Below are positions 1 through 12,959 of a DNA stretch of 64,000 nt, one piece after another. The notes under the pieces were generated by a model, which was not told where the DNA came from, did no database searches, and worked only from the letters and a program-made list of their open reading frames with translations. A program made the translations under genes and the position numbers. The stretch lies in NCBI RefSeq assembly GCF_949628215.1, contig NC_134276.1, positions 34,707,226-34,771,225 of the forward strand, given 5' to 3'. This DNA comes from Phalacrocorax aristotelis. Taxonomy: Eukaryota > Chordata > Aves > Suliformes > Phalacrocoracidae. Position 1 is the stretch's first letter, and each line of letters starts with the position of its first letter.

Positions 1-1468
1 TAGATAAACTTTCTCACCTCAGATTTCCTTGCAGCACAATACTTATCTTTAGCATAAAATCTTTAGCATAAAAACACCATAGCATTCTTTAAAGGAAACT
101 CTAAGGTAAATCTGATTTTAAACCTTTTGTTTGATTATCCCTGTAAATTGTATTTCATGTCATGCTATTTAAAGTTACCTTTCTGTAGTATTTGGTTTTA
201 TTCATTGTTTCAGGAGATGACTTGTGTTTCAGTCCACGTTTCTTGGGCCCACAGGTTACGGCCATGTCCAGGGCCAGGCCGGCCAGGAGGGTGGCTGGGA
301 GAAGGTGGAAGCAGTTCCCAGTAGGTTTTGAGAGAAAGGGAAAAGGAATGAATGACACCTTTTTCTTTTATTTTTTCCCAGTTCAGAAAGAGAGGGTTTG
401 GGTTTTGCTTTTAACACTGCTTCGTTGCAGAGCGTATTTGACCTGACAGCATCTCTCTGAATTGTTACAGTTCAGGGTTAAATTTTCCCCAGCCTGTGCA
501 TCTCTCACCTGCTTTAATGCCCATCGCTACCCCGAGGAAATCAAAGCAGCAGCTGTGCTTTTCCCTGCCTCTCAGGGACTGGCAGGGTTATTTCACTGGT
601 CAGAAGTTTGTGCCTGGGACTTGCAGAACTTCTTAATATGCATTTCTTTTTAATTAGTAAAATGCTTAAGAGTAACGTGGCTTTGTTTAACTAACAGCAG
701 CACCAGTGACTGCTGTCGTCGCAATGCACGCACCAGCCTTGTGTGTCACTCATTCCCTCTGAAAGTGTGTTAAGGTATTTTTCATCTCTTCTCACAGTTT
801 ATTAAGGCACTTTTGCACTCATCGGTTTATATGAAAAGGCACTGTTTTGGCGAATCAATAGAGCCGCCAGTTGGAGCAGCTCCTGACTTTGATAGCATTA
901 GTCACATCAGCAGTAGTGATTTTAATTATCTCTTATAGTGCAGATTTTAGTCTCCTTCTGTTTATATATGTAAAGTGTTCATACTCACTAAGCAGTTAGT
1001 AACAGTACACAGTCGTTTAGGTTTACTATTTAACTGAGGTACAAAAAAAAAACCCCACAGAAAGCCCAGGCAGACGTGATTTCAGTCAGAGCAAAGCACG
1101 TTCAACATTTAGAGACATAAGCAGCTTCACATGACTGCGAGTAAAAGTGATGGGTTAGAATGAAGTGCAAGGAGAGTTAGGAGGGACTCGTAATTCTTGA
1201 CTACAGCAGTTTTTTCTTTTAATTCCCCACTTCTTTCCTTTACCGACACTGGGTGTCAAACATGACTGCGAATGTCGTGCTGGCGCTTATCCATTAGCCT
1301 GATAAAATTAAGACTAAAAATCCTAATCACTGATCAAATATCCTGATGTAATGTTGAAGCAAACAAGCATACAACAGGAGATTTAGATACTGTATTGTAT
1401 GTGCAAAATCAAACAAAAAAACCCTGAAGCCTAGTTGAGAGTACAGGTAAGAGACGCAAGAATACCCA

Positions 1469-1672
1469 ATCACAGAATCCCAGGTTGGCAGGGACCTCAG
1501 GGATCATCTAGTCCAACCTTTCTGGGAAGAGCACGGTCTAGACAAGATGGCCCAGCACCCTGTCCAGATGACTCTTGAAGGTGTCCAATGTGGCCGAGTC
1601 AACCACTTCCCTGGGGAGATTATTCCAGTGGTGGCTGTCCTCACTGTGAAAAATTTTCCTCTGGGTTTCTTT
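1469..1672 (-). mobile_element. CR1 LINE fragment, 3' end, minus strand
   Basis: The sequence begins with the reverse complement of the CR1 3' terminus (ATCACAGAATC), followed by the diagnostic AGGGATCATCTAGTCCAACC block. It then runs through the segment that encodes the C-terminus of the CR1 reverse transcriptase (a 'CACTTCCCTGGGGAGA' type block on the plus strand). It is 5'-truncated at about 1670, as most CR1 copies are. The sense strand of the element is minus. Many mismatches to the family pattern suggest an old, dead copy. Confidence 0.88.
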
Positions 1673-3293
1673 GTCTATACAGTTAAGATTTTGGGTTGTT
1701 TAATTATTACAAAGCAAGTATTAAAATAATTGGGACAATTAATTTAAAAAACCAAACAATTGTGCTGTGTTGGCTATTGCACATTATCGTGTTTATTAAG
1801 AAATAACATTCCTATACAAGTGAGAATGTACAGGATATTTACTGAGAAATAAAAATACAATTCCTCACTATATATCAAATCTGGAAAGCTGATTTGAAAA
1901 TATAATTGTTGTACAGAACCTCTAGAGTAGAAAAGGTTCAGGGTTTAGTGCTTGAAATGCTACTGTTTTAGTGAAAATAAGTAAAGCTCTTCAGTTTGTC
2001 TGCTGTAAATGAAATGGAAGTTGTCATTCAGCTCCTCAATAATTCTGCTTCTAGCGCAAATGTGTCTATTTTAACCCCATCTTTAAAAAAAAACAAAACA
2101 ACCAACTTGCGTTTTATCATTTACTGTTCTTTCTACCAGCATCTAGGGAGAGCAAACACGCTCTCTTGTCCTGAGAAGGAACCTTTTGGAAAAGGAGGGT
2201 CGACATTTCTCCCCCTCAGGCCCTGTGTATTCTGTGTCCTAACAGCCCTCAACACCTGGAAGCATCTTACATGGTCTGTTAAGTCTGGGAGACGTTTTAC
2301 CCAGCGTAATAGGTGTCCAACAATCCCTGACCATCGCACGAGGTAAGTTACAGTCTCTAACCCCGGATTGGTGCTCTGGGTGTTATAGTTAGTGACTGAT
2401 AGTTACTGATGCCCAAAGCATTTGAGCATTTTTTGAATCGTCCAGTGAAGTCAAAACCCTCCCTTATCGATTGAATCAAAATGCCTCCCACAGCGTATGG
2501 GACTGTGCTATTGGGGATATTTTTTCCAAGACAATGCTCAGTGTAGCTGTTTGATGTGGCCATGCTCTTTGTTGGTGATCTCTAGCTCAAGAATGTGAGA
2601 TTGTTTCCAACAGTTCCTAGAAAAAAATACACTTACAAAGCAAACCATTCAGCTGAAGGATTTAATCTTCTAGGAGGCAGGCTTTACCCTAGACATTTTA
2701 GTCCTTAAAACCAGAAAAGGTCTGTCTTTATCACCAGTCATGCACTGGCTCGTAGGCAGGCTATTTTAGAATGTCCTGTGCAAAACTGCTGCACTAATAC
2801 GACTCTATCTGTGATTTATTACCTAGTATGCATATTGCTGCAGTGTCATGCACAGTATCTATTCTGCACCAGAAACCCTGAGGAGGAGGAGAACTAAGTT
2901 ATTCTCTGATACTACACGCATTAAAAGGCTATTTGTGTTGTTCAGTCTTCAGGTTAAAAAAACCTCGAGTTCACGGCGTCATCAAAATAAACAGGTAACA
3001 AATTGCCTAACTCAGAAGTGCTTTTGCTTTTGGGATTGTTGTGACAACGTGAACAGCATTGTCACTGAATAGAGTGTTCTAAAGTCACCTACATTTTCTG
3101 GAAAATGGGTGTATGTGGGAAGGTTTGAAGAAGAGATTCAACATTCTTCAGATGAAGATGATGGTGAGGGTTTTTTTTCAAACATAACAGCATTATAAAA
3201 TTTGAATAACTTATTTTTCAGGACTATCTCTTCTCCAACTTTTGACAGGATAAATAAGTGTATGAAAATCTACTTTAAAAAAACCCAAGGAAT

Positions 3294-3582
3294 TCATAGA
3301 ATCACAGCATGGTTTGGGTTCAAACGGACCTTAAAGAACATCTAGTCCAACCCGCTGCCATGGGCAGGGACACCTTCCACTAGACCAGGTTGCTCAAAGC
3401 CCTGCCAACCTGGCCCTGAACACTGCCAGGGATGGGGCATCCACAACTTCTCTGGGCAACCTGTTCCAGTGCCTCACCACCCTCATAGTGAAGAATGTCT
3501 TTCTTATATCTAATCTAAATCTACCCTCTTTCAGGTTAAAGCCATTACCCCTTGTCCTATCGCTACATGCCCTTGTAAAAAC
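3294..3582 (-). mobile_element. CR1 LINE fragment, 3' end, minus strand
   Basis: It starts with the CR1 tail in reverse complement (TCATAGAATCACAG), then the GGACCTTAAAGAACATCTAG block and the 'CCATGGGCAGGGACACCTTC' block. It continues into the reverse-transcriptase C-terminal coding region. The minus-strand frame at 3394-3684 retains recognisable CR1 ORF2 C-terminal residues ([27 protein letters not shown]). Homology fades after the AAAAA at about 3581. It is a truncated, inactive copy lying downstream of RGCC. Confidence 0.93.
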
Positions 3583-6423
3583 CTGAACATTACTCACAGC
3601 ATCATCAGTTTGAACATCTGGCATTGGTTGTATGCGGAAAACTTCAACACCCTCCACACTACACCTGTGGAAGAGCCTATTCAAGAAAAAAACTAATCAG
3701 GGTAGGTATACTGATAGTTGGAAATGTAAAAAACATCTCTGATTTTGACCCTGGATTCCCCAGCCACCACGTAACGTTTTGCTATGGACCGGCTGAGCTC
3801 TGTAAAGCCAGGTAGGGCTGGAAACCAGACACTGATCCTGGTTGCCTGATGCTGCAAATCCCTACCAGCTGAGTGTAGTCTGGCACTAGAACTCCCCCAG
3901 TTCAAAAACAACCATAGGGGAAGAGAGCAGGGAGGGGGGGGAAAAGGCCAAATTCCTCATTTTCAACCTGCTCAGCTTCCTGAGCTGGTTTGTCTTGACC
4001 GCCAATACAAGCACAGGCAGGAAGAACGAGCAGGTCTGGGAAGATCTGCCAGGCACAGCCACAGCAATAAAATTACCCACAATAAAAACCGCATCCCAAA
4101 GCCAGGAGAGGCTCGGTGGAGGGGCCACATTCAGCTCGCAGAGCAGGAGTGAGATGCTGCTGTGTTGTGGCCAAGACCTGCCGCGGGGACCACGCAACAC
4201 AAAACCATCCTCACACAGGGAGGGCAGGCTCAGAGACAGATCTCTGCCTCTGAAGTCAGCACCACGTCAGAGCCCTTATGGTCCCATTGGCTTCAGCCCT
4301 CCAACTCTGTGCTTAAGCATCCTCATCAGTAACAGGCAGAAAATAAGCTCCTTCCCTACCCCAGGCACGTGTTCAGGATGAATTGAGGCTTGTTAACATC
4401 CTCAGGCAAACAGTAGCATGGGGACTGGACTAAACCGCGTATGTTCCCCGAATACTGATTTCGTGAGCTTTTTTTTCCTTTTTTATATGCGTACAAGTTA
4501 GTTCCTTGTAACGTAAGCCAAAATTGTAAAGTCCCTGGAACCTCTTACTGAGGGTGGAAACATTCACTGAGCACCTATAAACTAAATACATCTCACAAAT
4601 ATGAAAAAAAAAGTCCTTTTAATACCAGGACTTGTTACAAAAAACAAACCTTAGCAACAGCCTTTTTAGTTCAAATCATTAAACGAGAATTTTAAGTTAA
4701 CTTCTCTGGCCAGGCTCTCTGAGTAAGACGACAATATAACATACAGACAGTGGTTTGGAAAAAGTCCAAAAATAGCATTAGTTGGTTAGGAAAATGTGTT
4801 ATACGGGAGAGTGATACGAGGAATAGTTTCCCAGATATTTTTGCTGTCGTCATGACTAAATCATGCTCGATGCCATCTGTACCAACATCTGCATTTCAGC
4901 TTGGATGCGTTCAACACCCATAAGGTCGCCTACTGCAGTTTCCAAATTGACAACTATAAATAAGTTTGGTTTTTTCAAAGAAATGCGTTTGGGTGGGGAC
5001 AGGGATGCTCCCCTGCCGTGATTTACAGAGAAGTGTTGAAGGAAAATGCCTCCCTCTTATCATAGCTCTGCACACACTGTCCCCATCCCAAAAATACTTG
5101 GCAGTAGCAAAGGAGCAACCTTAGCATTGCATCACGCCCTCTCCTGCTCGGGCAGTGCAGGGAAGGGTCGTGCTGGGGCAGATTTAGCAGGGGCAAGGAC
5201 ACCTAGGCACCGCCACTGGCCCACGCAGCTCATGCGCCTCCATCCAAGCTGGTGACTGTGCCAACAGCTCCTCTCTGGCCCCTTCTTTGCCCCCCCAGCT
5301 GGGAGTTGTGTCCTCCCAGGAATCTGCCAGTCTAATTTTCTGCTTCTGGCGCATGGGAAAGGCCAAAGTCCATTTTAATGAAAAGCCTGCAGGCTCTGCA
5401 TTCAGCAGCGGAAAATGCGGCAGAAAGTTGATGCACCAAACTGACTATATATTTTCCATCTGAATTATCTGCAAACTGCGCTGCAGGTGCCTCCTACTCC
5501 CTGCTGTCCCCAGACCCCTCACCGCACAGAGGGTGAGAAGGGACCACTGAAACGCTGTGACCTCATTCCTTGCTGTCACAGTGAGGGGAAAGGACTGAGT
5601 ACCTCACTGCATCCCTTTAGCAAGAAGTCACATAATATGCCCAAAATGAGCAAAATCATACTAGAGATACAGCTGCCATAGTCCTCCTCCTCACTCCCTC
5701 AATTTTCTGCCATGACCCACTTTCGATGTGGCACGGTTCCAAGAGAGCAAGCCAGGTGCAAGAGGGAAAACAGGCCCCGTTGCTGTAAGACCCTGGCTTA
5801 GGGACCATATTTAACTTTAAGCACAGATTTAGTGGTACAAGGGCTGAGCATGCAGGCAGTCCAAGACTGGCAAGCAGGCCCGCAGTGGGGAGGAGTGCCG
5901 AACTAGCTGTAGGGTGACATCTGAAGGCAGCAATCATACTAGGAAGAGCAAACACCGCAAGAGGCCCCCGCCTCGCAGTTCACACTCGCTCAAGGCCATG
6001 CTGACGTGGTGCTGCAGCGCCTCAGCAGCTCCCCATGGCCTCAGCGACCTCGCTGGTGTTATCTCCTCATCTGAACAGGACAGAGATTGTTTCCTGCTCC
6101 CACTAACGTAGCTTGCAACAGGGAGGAAGGCAAATTTGGTGTGATTTCACAAATTTGCTGTGAAGGTTGTAGCTGAGCACTGAACAGGCATGGACTGATG
6201 GGGCACTGGGGTGGGGGCAGCCACTGCAGGTGTTGCTGAGCGAATTTCTTTAAGTCATCTTATTCTCCTTTATGCCACCATTTTTTTAATCACCTCATTC
6301 TGCTGTTTCACTCAAGAAGGTCTCCATGCCCATGAAACAGCAGGTTTCTCTCTTTGTTATGGTGCATTCAAGAACTCAAAGCTCTCTTCTTTAGTGCCAG
6401 CTCAGATTTGAGCTCACCATCCC

Positions 6424-6545
6424 GCCTGGACGCATTCCTGTGCCCCCACTCTGGGTGTCCCTGCTTAAGCAGGCGGGGTTGGACGAGATGATCTCCAGAG
6501 GTCCCTTCCAACCCCTGCCATTCTGTGATTGTGTGATTCTGTGAT
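6424..6545 (+). mobile_element. CR1 LINE fragment, 3' end, plus strand
   Basis: The 122-bp fragment has sense CR1 3'UTR sequence: GGTTGGACGAGATGATCTCC followed by AGAGGTCCCTTCCAACCCC. It ends in the short tandem tail ATTCTGTGATTGTGTGATTCTGTGAT, the variable-number 8-mer-like tail of avian CR1. This is the only CR1 in the window in plus orientation. It is severely 5'-truncated and has no coding potential. Confidence 0.92.
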
Positions 6546-9500
6546 CTCCCCAGTCACTCCTCTCTCTGCTGCAAAATGTCCCAGCAGACCAAGAAGCCTC
6601 TGCAGGGTCTGGTCTTTTGCAGGCAGGACAGGTTGGAAGCAGACGAGCTTAAAATACACAAGATCTGGCTTAACACAGCACAAACCCACGCCACAGCACT
6701 AAGGAGCCAAGCCTTGAACTGCACCGTACCCAAACATGGGCTTGTTAATAGTTAATGCTGCTTGTGCATTGGATGCCAAGAAGTACAAATTCTTTTATTT
6801 AGGTTTTTAGCACGTGATATTATAGCTCTAAACTCATTAGTAGGTTTTATAGTGCAATGAAAACAGAGAGGGTCCTTTCTCCTCTGTTTTTTAGTTATGA
6901 GATCAACTGTGAATTTTTTTTTCCACCTGCAAATGACTAGATAAATTACTCAGCTAGAGAAGAGTTAGGTACTGCCAAAGGCCAAGATATCATTTAAAAC
7001 TAGTATCTTATATCATTAATCCAAATCTTGGAATCACAAACTATAAGTAAAACATCTCTAAATGCAGCTCAATGATTTACAAAGCAGTTGCAACCTTCTG
7101 GTGCTTTAACTTCTTGGAAGCAGGTCAAAACCGATCAGCCTTTTTTTTTTGTTTACTCATCCTTTGGCTTCAGTACGCCATCTGCGGTGGCTCAGGATTG
7201 AGAGGTGAACAGTTACTTTATAGACAAATTAACGCTCAGTCACTAATATGTGCACGAGCCCTAAGTGAGACCCCCTGCCCTGTTCCTTTCTCAGCGTTGT
7301 CTGGACGGCCTGACTAAAAGATTTTACCAGCGATTTGCTAAAGCAAGCCAGTAATTTACACTAAGCAGCTACAGCAAGTCATTACATTAATGCCTAAGCA
7401 TAAGCCTTATAACGAACTACCACGTGAGCCTTTTGAGATGCTATTTGCATACTCCACACAGCACACCTGTGATAAAATCTGTTACAGGACTTACTTATAG
7501 TCAGCGTGTGGTTCACCCTCAGCTGAAGTACGTTGCCTCAGTAATGTGATCTGCAAGGTGAAAAAAAGGGGAAGTAGCTATTCTCTGAAAAAAAAATACC
7601 CAAAAAGTCAGAAGATCCTTCACGCCACCACCAAAAACAATGAAGAGAGAAGAGTGAAAGCAGGCAAGGAGACCTCATTTTGCTAAAATAAATGAGAACA
7701 GAAATAGATGTGATGGGGCTGGCTAGAAAGAGGCAGGCAACGATTCAAAGGCCAAGCTGAGGAAAACAAAAAGCAAGTAGTCAAGAATAAGTGTGCCCAG
7801 GCACAGAATAAGACAGGAGAGCCCCTAAAAGAGTTCTTTTCTGTCTCTATTTAATCCTCTCAAGTGCCATGGAGAATGGCACTGAGTAGGTGTCAGACTC
7901 TAGACTTGGCGTCTCCGCATCCCACCCAGCAGCTCCTCCCAGCTGCTCCCACCCTGCAAGGCCAGGGCTTTTCAGGGCAGCATCTCCCTGTGCTTTCAGC
8001 TGAAACCGGCTCAGCACATACACCAGAAACCAAACATACACCTCTCCAGAGGGCCCGGGGCATCCTGTCTGTCGCCCCGCAGCCTGCAAAGCCCAGCCTA
8101 ACTTGAAACGATGGCAGGCAGCAAACCGAAAGGTCACAAAGCTTTTTCCACTATCGTGGAGGAGTCTGAAAGCCGCGTTATTTAACCCAACTGGCTGCTC
8201 TTAACAAAAGGCACATTGTTTCTCTGGATGATTTCTTCTAGGAAAAGCATGTGAATGTGAGAAACTCAGGCTGGCAAGGCAGTGAATGTCAAAGTTTAGT
8301 CATTTTTCCTCAAAACAGGAATCCAACATCTTACAGGTTTAAAAATTTAAAAAGGAAAAAAAAAATCAACCCCCTTTTAATTGCTCAAGTTTCACACTCG
8401 GCCCAAAACTAGGTAAATGTCTTTCGCTTGGCCCTTAAATTTTTCTTAACCTCCCAAGTTTTGGATGGACCTTCACTGTAAGGGGCCAGTCTCCAGGTCT
8501 GAAACTCCGCTTCCCTCTAGGCAGCGATGCTCATTGCTGCCAGGTTTCCACCCAGCTAACACGCTGACCCACCCACGTCCCTAACTGGTGATGTAGCCAC
8601 TGACGTTGTCCTCCTCTGCTTTAGGCTGCGGCACACACCGTATACTCTTTCTTCCCGTTGCTTATCTCCTGCATGAGTAGGATTGTTGCAAGTGAGGAGA
8701 ATTCATTGGTTTTAACCTTGTTATTTGGGATCTATTCTTGTGGATGCTCACCAGCCAGCCTTGCCCACAACGCGGACGCTGTACCAGTACACTCCCAAGC
8801 CCCTGTAAGGCAGGCGTGCCTCATGCAGGGAAGGGTGGGGAAAAAATGAAACCAGCAGAGGTTTTTCTCAGACGGCACTAAAGCATTATGGTACAGGATT
8901 ACATTAGGACAAGATAGGAATTAAGATTCTTGCAACAAACCCATGATTAAGACAGTTTTAATTTAACATTACACTTAGTTGGGGTTTGAACATTATTTAT
9001 TTTCAGTTCAGATGCTGTGGTGTTTGTGAAGACACAGCTGGCAGTGTGGTTTAACCTCATTTTTCTGGAAAGCTAGTTATTTTATTATGATTTATTTTGC
9101 TTATGGAGAAAACTTAAAGAAAAGAGGCATCCTAGCATCACACTAACCCTTGCGCAGCCAGGTACGATGCTACCTACGGGCCAGTTTTGGCACAACCTTA
9201 TTGTTACAAAGTGCTTTAGGGAAGGTCCACCTCCACCTTGCGTGCCCACCTGAAGGTGACTCTCTTCATTTGGACTGACAGGCTCTGTTAATTTATGCTA
9301 CGTGTACCTCATGCATATTAAAAAAAAAAGAACAAGGAGAGAGCAATCAGAGGGTTTTGAGAGGATTTTGTTTCTGTCCCGGTGGGCAGGGCAAACATGT
9401 TGGCTCCCATCACTCAGGGGCCACCAGGCACAAAAGGCCAGCAGGATGGCAGCCCTCCGGGTCAGATCTGAGAGGGTCGGCTCCAGCCCCAGCACGCAGA

Positions 9501-10587
9501 AAAGCAGGAGGAACCTAAGGACACAGACAAATAACCAGCTCAGTAAGATGACTAAGCTATCATCCAAGGTCCTGCTGGCTGTTCGGCAGGGAGCCGGCAC
9601 ACACTCACCTGTTTCTGGGTCTGCCCAGACTTAGACCACACAGTCAGTGGCTGATTCATTTTTATGCATTCCTTCATCTTTTTAGCACAACCCTGTCAGA
9701 AACCCCTTAAAATGAAAAATTTCTCTCCAGCTCCCCCAAACGCAAGGGCAGAGTTTGGTATGAAAACCCCAGAAGTTATGATTTGCAAGGAGACACCCTG
9801 TTGTGCTCTCCTGATCACTGGCTGGGTTTTGTGAGTTTTGTCCCTGAAAAGAACCAGCTCCTTTGGCCAAATAACTGAAAAAATAGGGAAAATAACAAAA
9901 ATACCCAAAAGACCCCCTGCCTTGGAGGCAACTCCATCCTCCTCTGGGTGCAGACCACCAGCTGTTGCCCCACGGCTGCCAAGCGGGCAGGTGGGCCAGG
10001 CCGAATGGGGGGGCTCAGCCTTCCCTTGGCTGGGGGAGCACCAACATGGTATGGACACCCCTCCGCCAGGCACCTCCTTCTGCAGGGGACTGGGTGGGCG
10101 CTGGGGCGGGGGAGACTGGTGGTGGGCACAGAGCAGCCCCTGCACCCACTTCCCCCAGGCGAGCCATCCACGTCTGCGTTTCTAGCATTTCCTAAGCCCC
10201 GTGAGTCCAGGAAATCCCAATCGCTAACCAATCTCTCATTATCTTAAAACCAAAAATCCTGTTAATGGCTTTACCTCATACCCTGCTCTGGAAACCTGCC
10301 CAGCTTCTTCTTGAGTTACTTACTTCAGCTGATGATTTTGGCAGGTTTTTCTCCCAGATCTTGGCTACTGTTCCTTGGAGAAACTGCACCTAACCCTCTT
10401 GCATTGTGGTTGTCTGTCCTCAAGCTTGGTGCCACAGGACATTTATTCCTGCACCGTTCATAGACCGAAACCTGAGCAAGCAATTTAACAGTGCAATGCA
10501 CAGAGGCTCACAGGCCTAAAACCAATTAACAACTTCACCGTGTGTTCATTAGTTAAGAAAATGTTTCCGTGCCTACTCATATAATAA

Positions 10588-10604
10588 AAACACTGACAGT
10601 GTTT
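10588..10604. repeat. Perfect short inverted repeat
   Basis: AAACACTG and CAGTGTTT are separated by one A, giving two perfect 8-bp arms. It lies about 100 bp before the doubled poly(A) signal. It may be chance or a hairpin in a transcript of unknown nature. Confidence 0.5.
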
Positions 10605-10701
10605 AAACCTGCTTTCCGTAGCCTAGTTTAAAAACTAAGTTTTATTGCAGCAGTTCTCCCATGATGAGGCTGAAAGGTGCAGCCCTCGCTCCTGCGAGAC
10701 C

Positions 10702-10721
10702 TTTAATAAAGTTTAATAAAG
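10702..10721 (+). terminator. Tandem poly(A) signals (TTTAATAAAG twice)
   Basis: The 10-mer TTTAATAAAG occurs twice back to back, giving two AATAAA hexamers in 20 bases. A 5-bp hairpin (CTCGC-TCCT-GCGAG) sits immediately upstream. It could be the 3' end of an unannotated plus-strand transcript or the R region of a decayed LTR. I saw no coding exon that would feed into it. Confidence 0.35.
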
Positions 10722-12565
10722 TTCCCATTTACAAGCATCTCTTGTGCCGTTATCCAGCATGCAGTACACGAGACAAAAGCCTTCAGAGCCAGCACCTCAC
10801 CCTTTATTAAAAACATTGTTAGGGTTCCGTTTGGGGCTCCTTTGAAGGTCAGTGTGTTTTAATGACCATCCTTGTTTCCAATGCCAAAAAACCAAGCAGG
10901 GGCTGCATGAAGCCAGGACAGAGCCATGGACAGCTCAAGGGAGAAAGCAGTTCCAAGTTTCAAGCTGAGACATCATCAAGAAAGCAGACAGGGATGTAGG
11001 ACGGGGCCTCAATTCCCCAAAAACATGCATTTGCACCAGACAGAAAGTAACAGGCTTCTGCAGTTGTCTCATGTGTGTTTGGGCTCAGTTCAACCATCTT
11101 TCATTAGGTGACACCTTTGGGGAGTTTCATCCAGCTTAAGTTGCCCGTAATTTGCCCTTCCTGGTGTTGGGGTATAACCATGGAGGGGTTTCAGCCAGGT
11201 TCTGCACTAACCCTGTCAGTGCCTGTTGCTTCCTCAGCTGCATTTTTGAGCCAAACAGCTCAAACAGAGCACTAAAATGCTGTTTTCAGGAGGGGTGGAC
11301 AACCTACAGGTGGGTGCCCCGTTGCATCAGCTGCCACCATCTCCAATGCAAAACCCACTGGCAATAGTGACAAGGGCATTGGAGACCAAGCCATACCGCC
11401 TAAGAGAAAGAACTGGGGATGTCTTTATCACTCCTGAGACAACACAGAAACATAGTACTCTTTAGGGGGCTTAAATAATTTGCCCTTCCAAATTTTACTT
11501 GTAGACCTGTTCTCTAACCTACCACGTGCCTCCTTAGAAGACCATTGCCCCGCTGAGCCAGGTGGGTTGAAGGACTCAGATGTCTCTTGGCCCTCACTCA
11601 AGCTCATTGCTATTTCCTCTTCATCCCGAGTTAACAACACAAGCAAATCTGGGAGTCGTGCTCAAAGAACACCAGCTGCTGCGTAATGGTGTACGAACAA
11701 AGAAAACCCGTGTTCCCAGGCCTGGCATCTCCCAGCAGAACAGCCTTCTCTTTGTGGCTTCAAAGAACCGAGCGCTATTTATGGCTCTTCAGTTACTATT
11801 CTCCAGCAATTTAATGTTCATTGAAAAACAACTTTCTAATTTTGAAATGCCACACAAAAAACACAGACAGGGTGGATTTGTCAGCTGCTCCTGCCTGTAA
11901 AAAACAGGAAAAAACCCAGTAATTTTACCAGCAAGTCTTCCGTCAGTGGACCATTCCTCCCTCTTCCCCAACACAGATCTCTCCCCCACCAAAGACCTTT
12001 TTCAGGCTCTACCTTTGCAGGTGGATGAGTACCTTACCTCTGGCAAAGCACTTCTGCAAGGGCAACGGTCGCACTGGGAAGAAATGCACAGGGCAAGACT
12101 CACAGAAGGTCATTTTACATTCCCAGGCTTGGAAGGAGCTGTGAAGCCTCACTGACAGCGGGGGTTAAGGTTTTTCAAGACAAGATCAGCAGAGCTGTTG
12201 CACTCTTGGGTTGTCCCAGCTCGCCATGGCTCTGCTTACCTGTACTTCTGGCCATACTTTGCTGTGCGCTGAGAAGGTATTTGTTCATGCCTGTACGATA
12301 TACGGGCTTGTACAACACCATCTCTGAAACCACTAGTCCCCGCATACACAGTGGTACAATACAAAAGATGGAAAATGGCATGTTTGTGTCCCTTTGCGTT
12401 GGACAAGGTCATTACATAACGAAGGTGTGGCTTGCCCTTATTTACTGAATACATCTGGGGGAGTGTCTGAGATAACAGTGCAGGTCCTGACCTGCTGGGA
12501 AGCTTGCGAGGGACGTTGGTTTGTATTGATGGTGAATGCAAGAAGGGGCTGCATGTGATTTGCAG

Positions 12566-12777
12566 CATAGATTCACAGAACGGTTTGGGCTGGAAGGGGC
12601 CTTAAAAATCATCTAGTTCCAACCCCTTGCCATGGGCAGGGACACCTTCCACTCGACTTCATCCAACCTGGCTTTGAACGCTTACAGAGACGGGGCATCC
12701 ACAGCTTCTCTGGGCAACTTGTTCCAGTGTCTCAGCACCCTCATAGTAAAGAGTTTCTTCCTTATATCTAATCTAAA
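12566..12777 (-). mobile_element. CR1 LINE fragment, 3' end, minus strand
   Basis: It begins with the inverted CR1 terminus (ATAGATTCACAGAACGG) and then TTTGGGCTGGAAGGGGCCTT. It continues through the CCATGGGCAGGGACACCTTC and CATCCACAGCTTCTCTGGGC blocks up to CTTATATCTAATCTAAA. It matches the same part of CR1 as the copy at 3294 and probably belongs to the same or a close subfamily. It is 5'-truncated and inactive. Confidence 0.93.
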
Positions 12778-12901
12778 GCATACGAGGCCAAAACCGGTGT
12801 CTCTTTGGGGTATATTTGAGGGGAAGGAAGGTGAGAACTGGCTTGTAGTGCTGTGAAAGAGCTACAAAAGGGCTACAAAATTGGTGGAAATACCCGTGTG
12901 A

Positions 12902-12959
12902 CTGTCACTGCTCACCATGCACATATGTAGCTGTCATTGCTCATCATGGACCTACATAG
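12902..12959 (+). repeat. Two-copy 29-bp tandem duplication
   Basis: Copy 1 (12902-12930) and copy 2 (12931-12959) both run CTGTCAYTGCTCAYCATG... to ...TAG, with a handful of substitutions. A similar small doubling, GCTACAAAAGGGCTACAAAA, lies just before it (12861-12880). The site is about 125 bp past the end of a CR1 insertion. There is no sign of longer satellite expansion. Confidence 0.75.

Larger units (their letters stand above)
1..6423. other. Intergenic DNA, left end
   Basis: Apart from two CR1 fragments (separate entries) I see no supportable gene here. The open frames are short and resemble no protein I know. By synteny with human 13q14 this should be the gap between the 3' ends of RGCC and VWA8. 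I looked on the plus strand for the VWA8 C-terminal exons (von Willebrand A domain) and did not find them. Short A-rich runs occur near 1043 and 2087. An unannotated non-coding RNA cannot be excluded from sequence alone. Confidence 0.6.
6546..12565. other. Intergenic DNA between CR1 fragments
   Basis: No gene is supported. Around 9.9-10.2 kb the DNA is GC-rich and is open in several frames on both strands at once (up to 149 codons). That is the expected result of stop-codon depletion and does not indicate a gene. A pair of tandem AATAAA signals at 10702-10721 is listed separately. Confidence 0.6.

Noticed and set aside
190-335. Possible plus-strand exon between TGTTTCAG and a CAG|GTTACG or TTCCCAG|TAGG site, considered as a VWA8 exon.
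   Set aside because: None of its frames resembles VWA8, and the donor and acceptor combination is not convincing.
3394-3684. Minus-strand 96-codon frame with a protein-like C-terminus.
   Set aside because: This is the CR1 reverse transcriptase C-terminal fragment inside the CR1 copy at 3294 plus flanking DNA, so it is counted as a mobile element and not as a gene.
9696-10247. Several overlapping open frames (up to 149 codons) on both strands.
   Set aside because: Mutually overlapping frames in GC-rich DNA, none resembling a known protein and none bounded by a coherent exon series.
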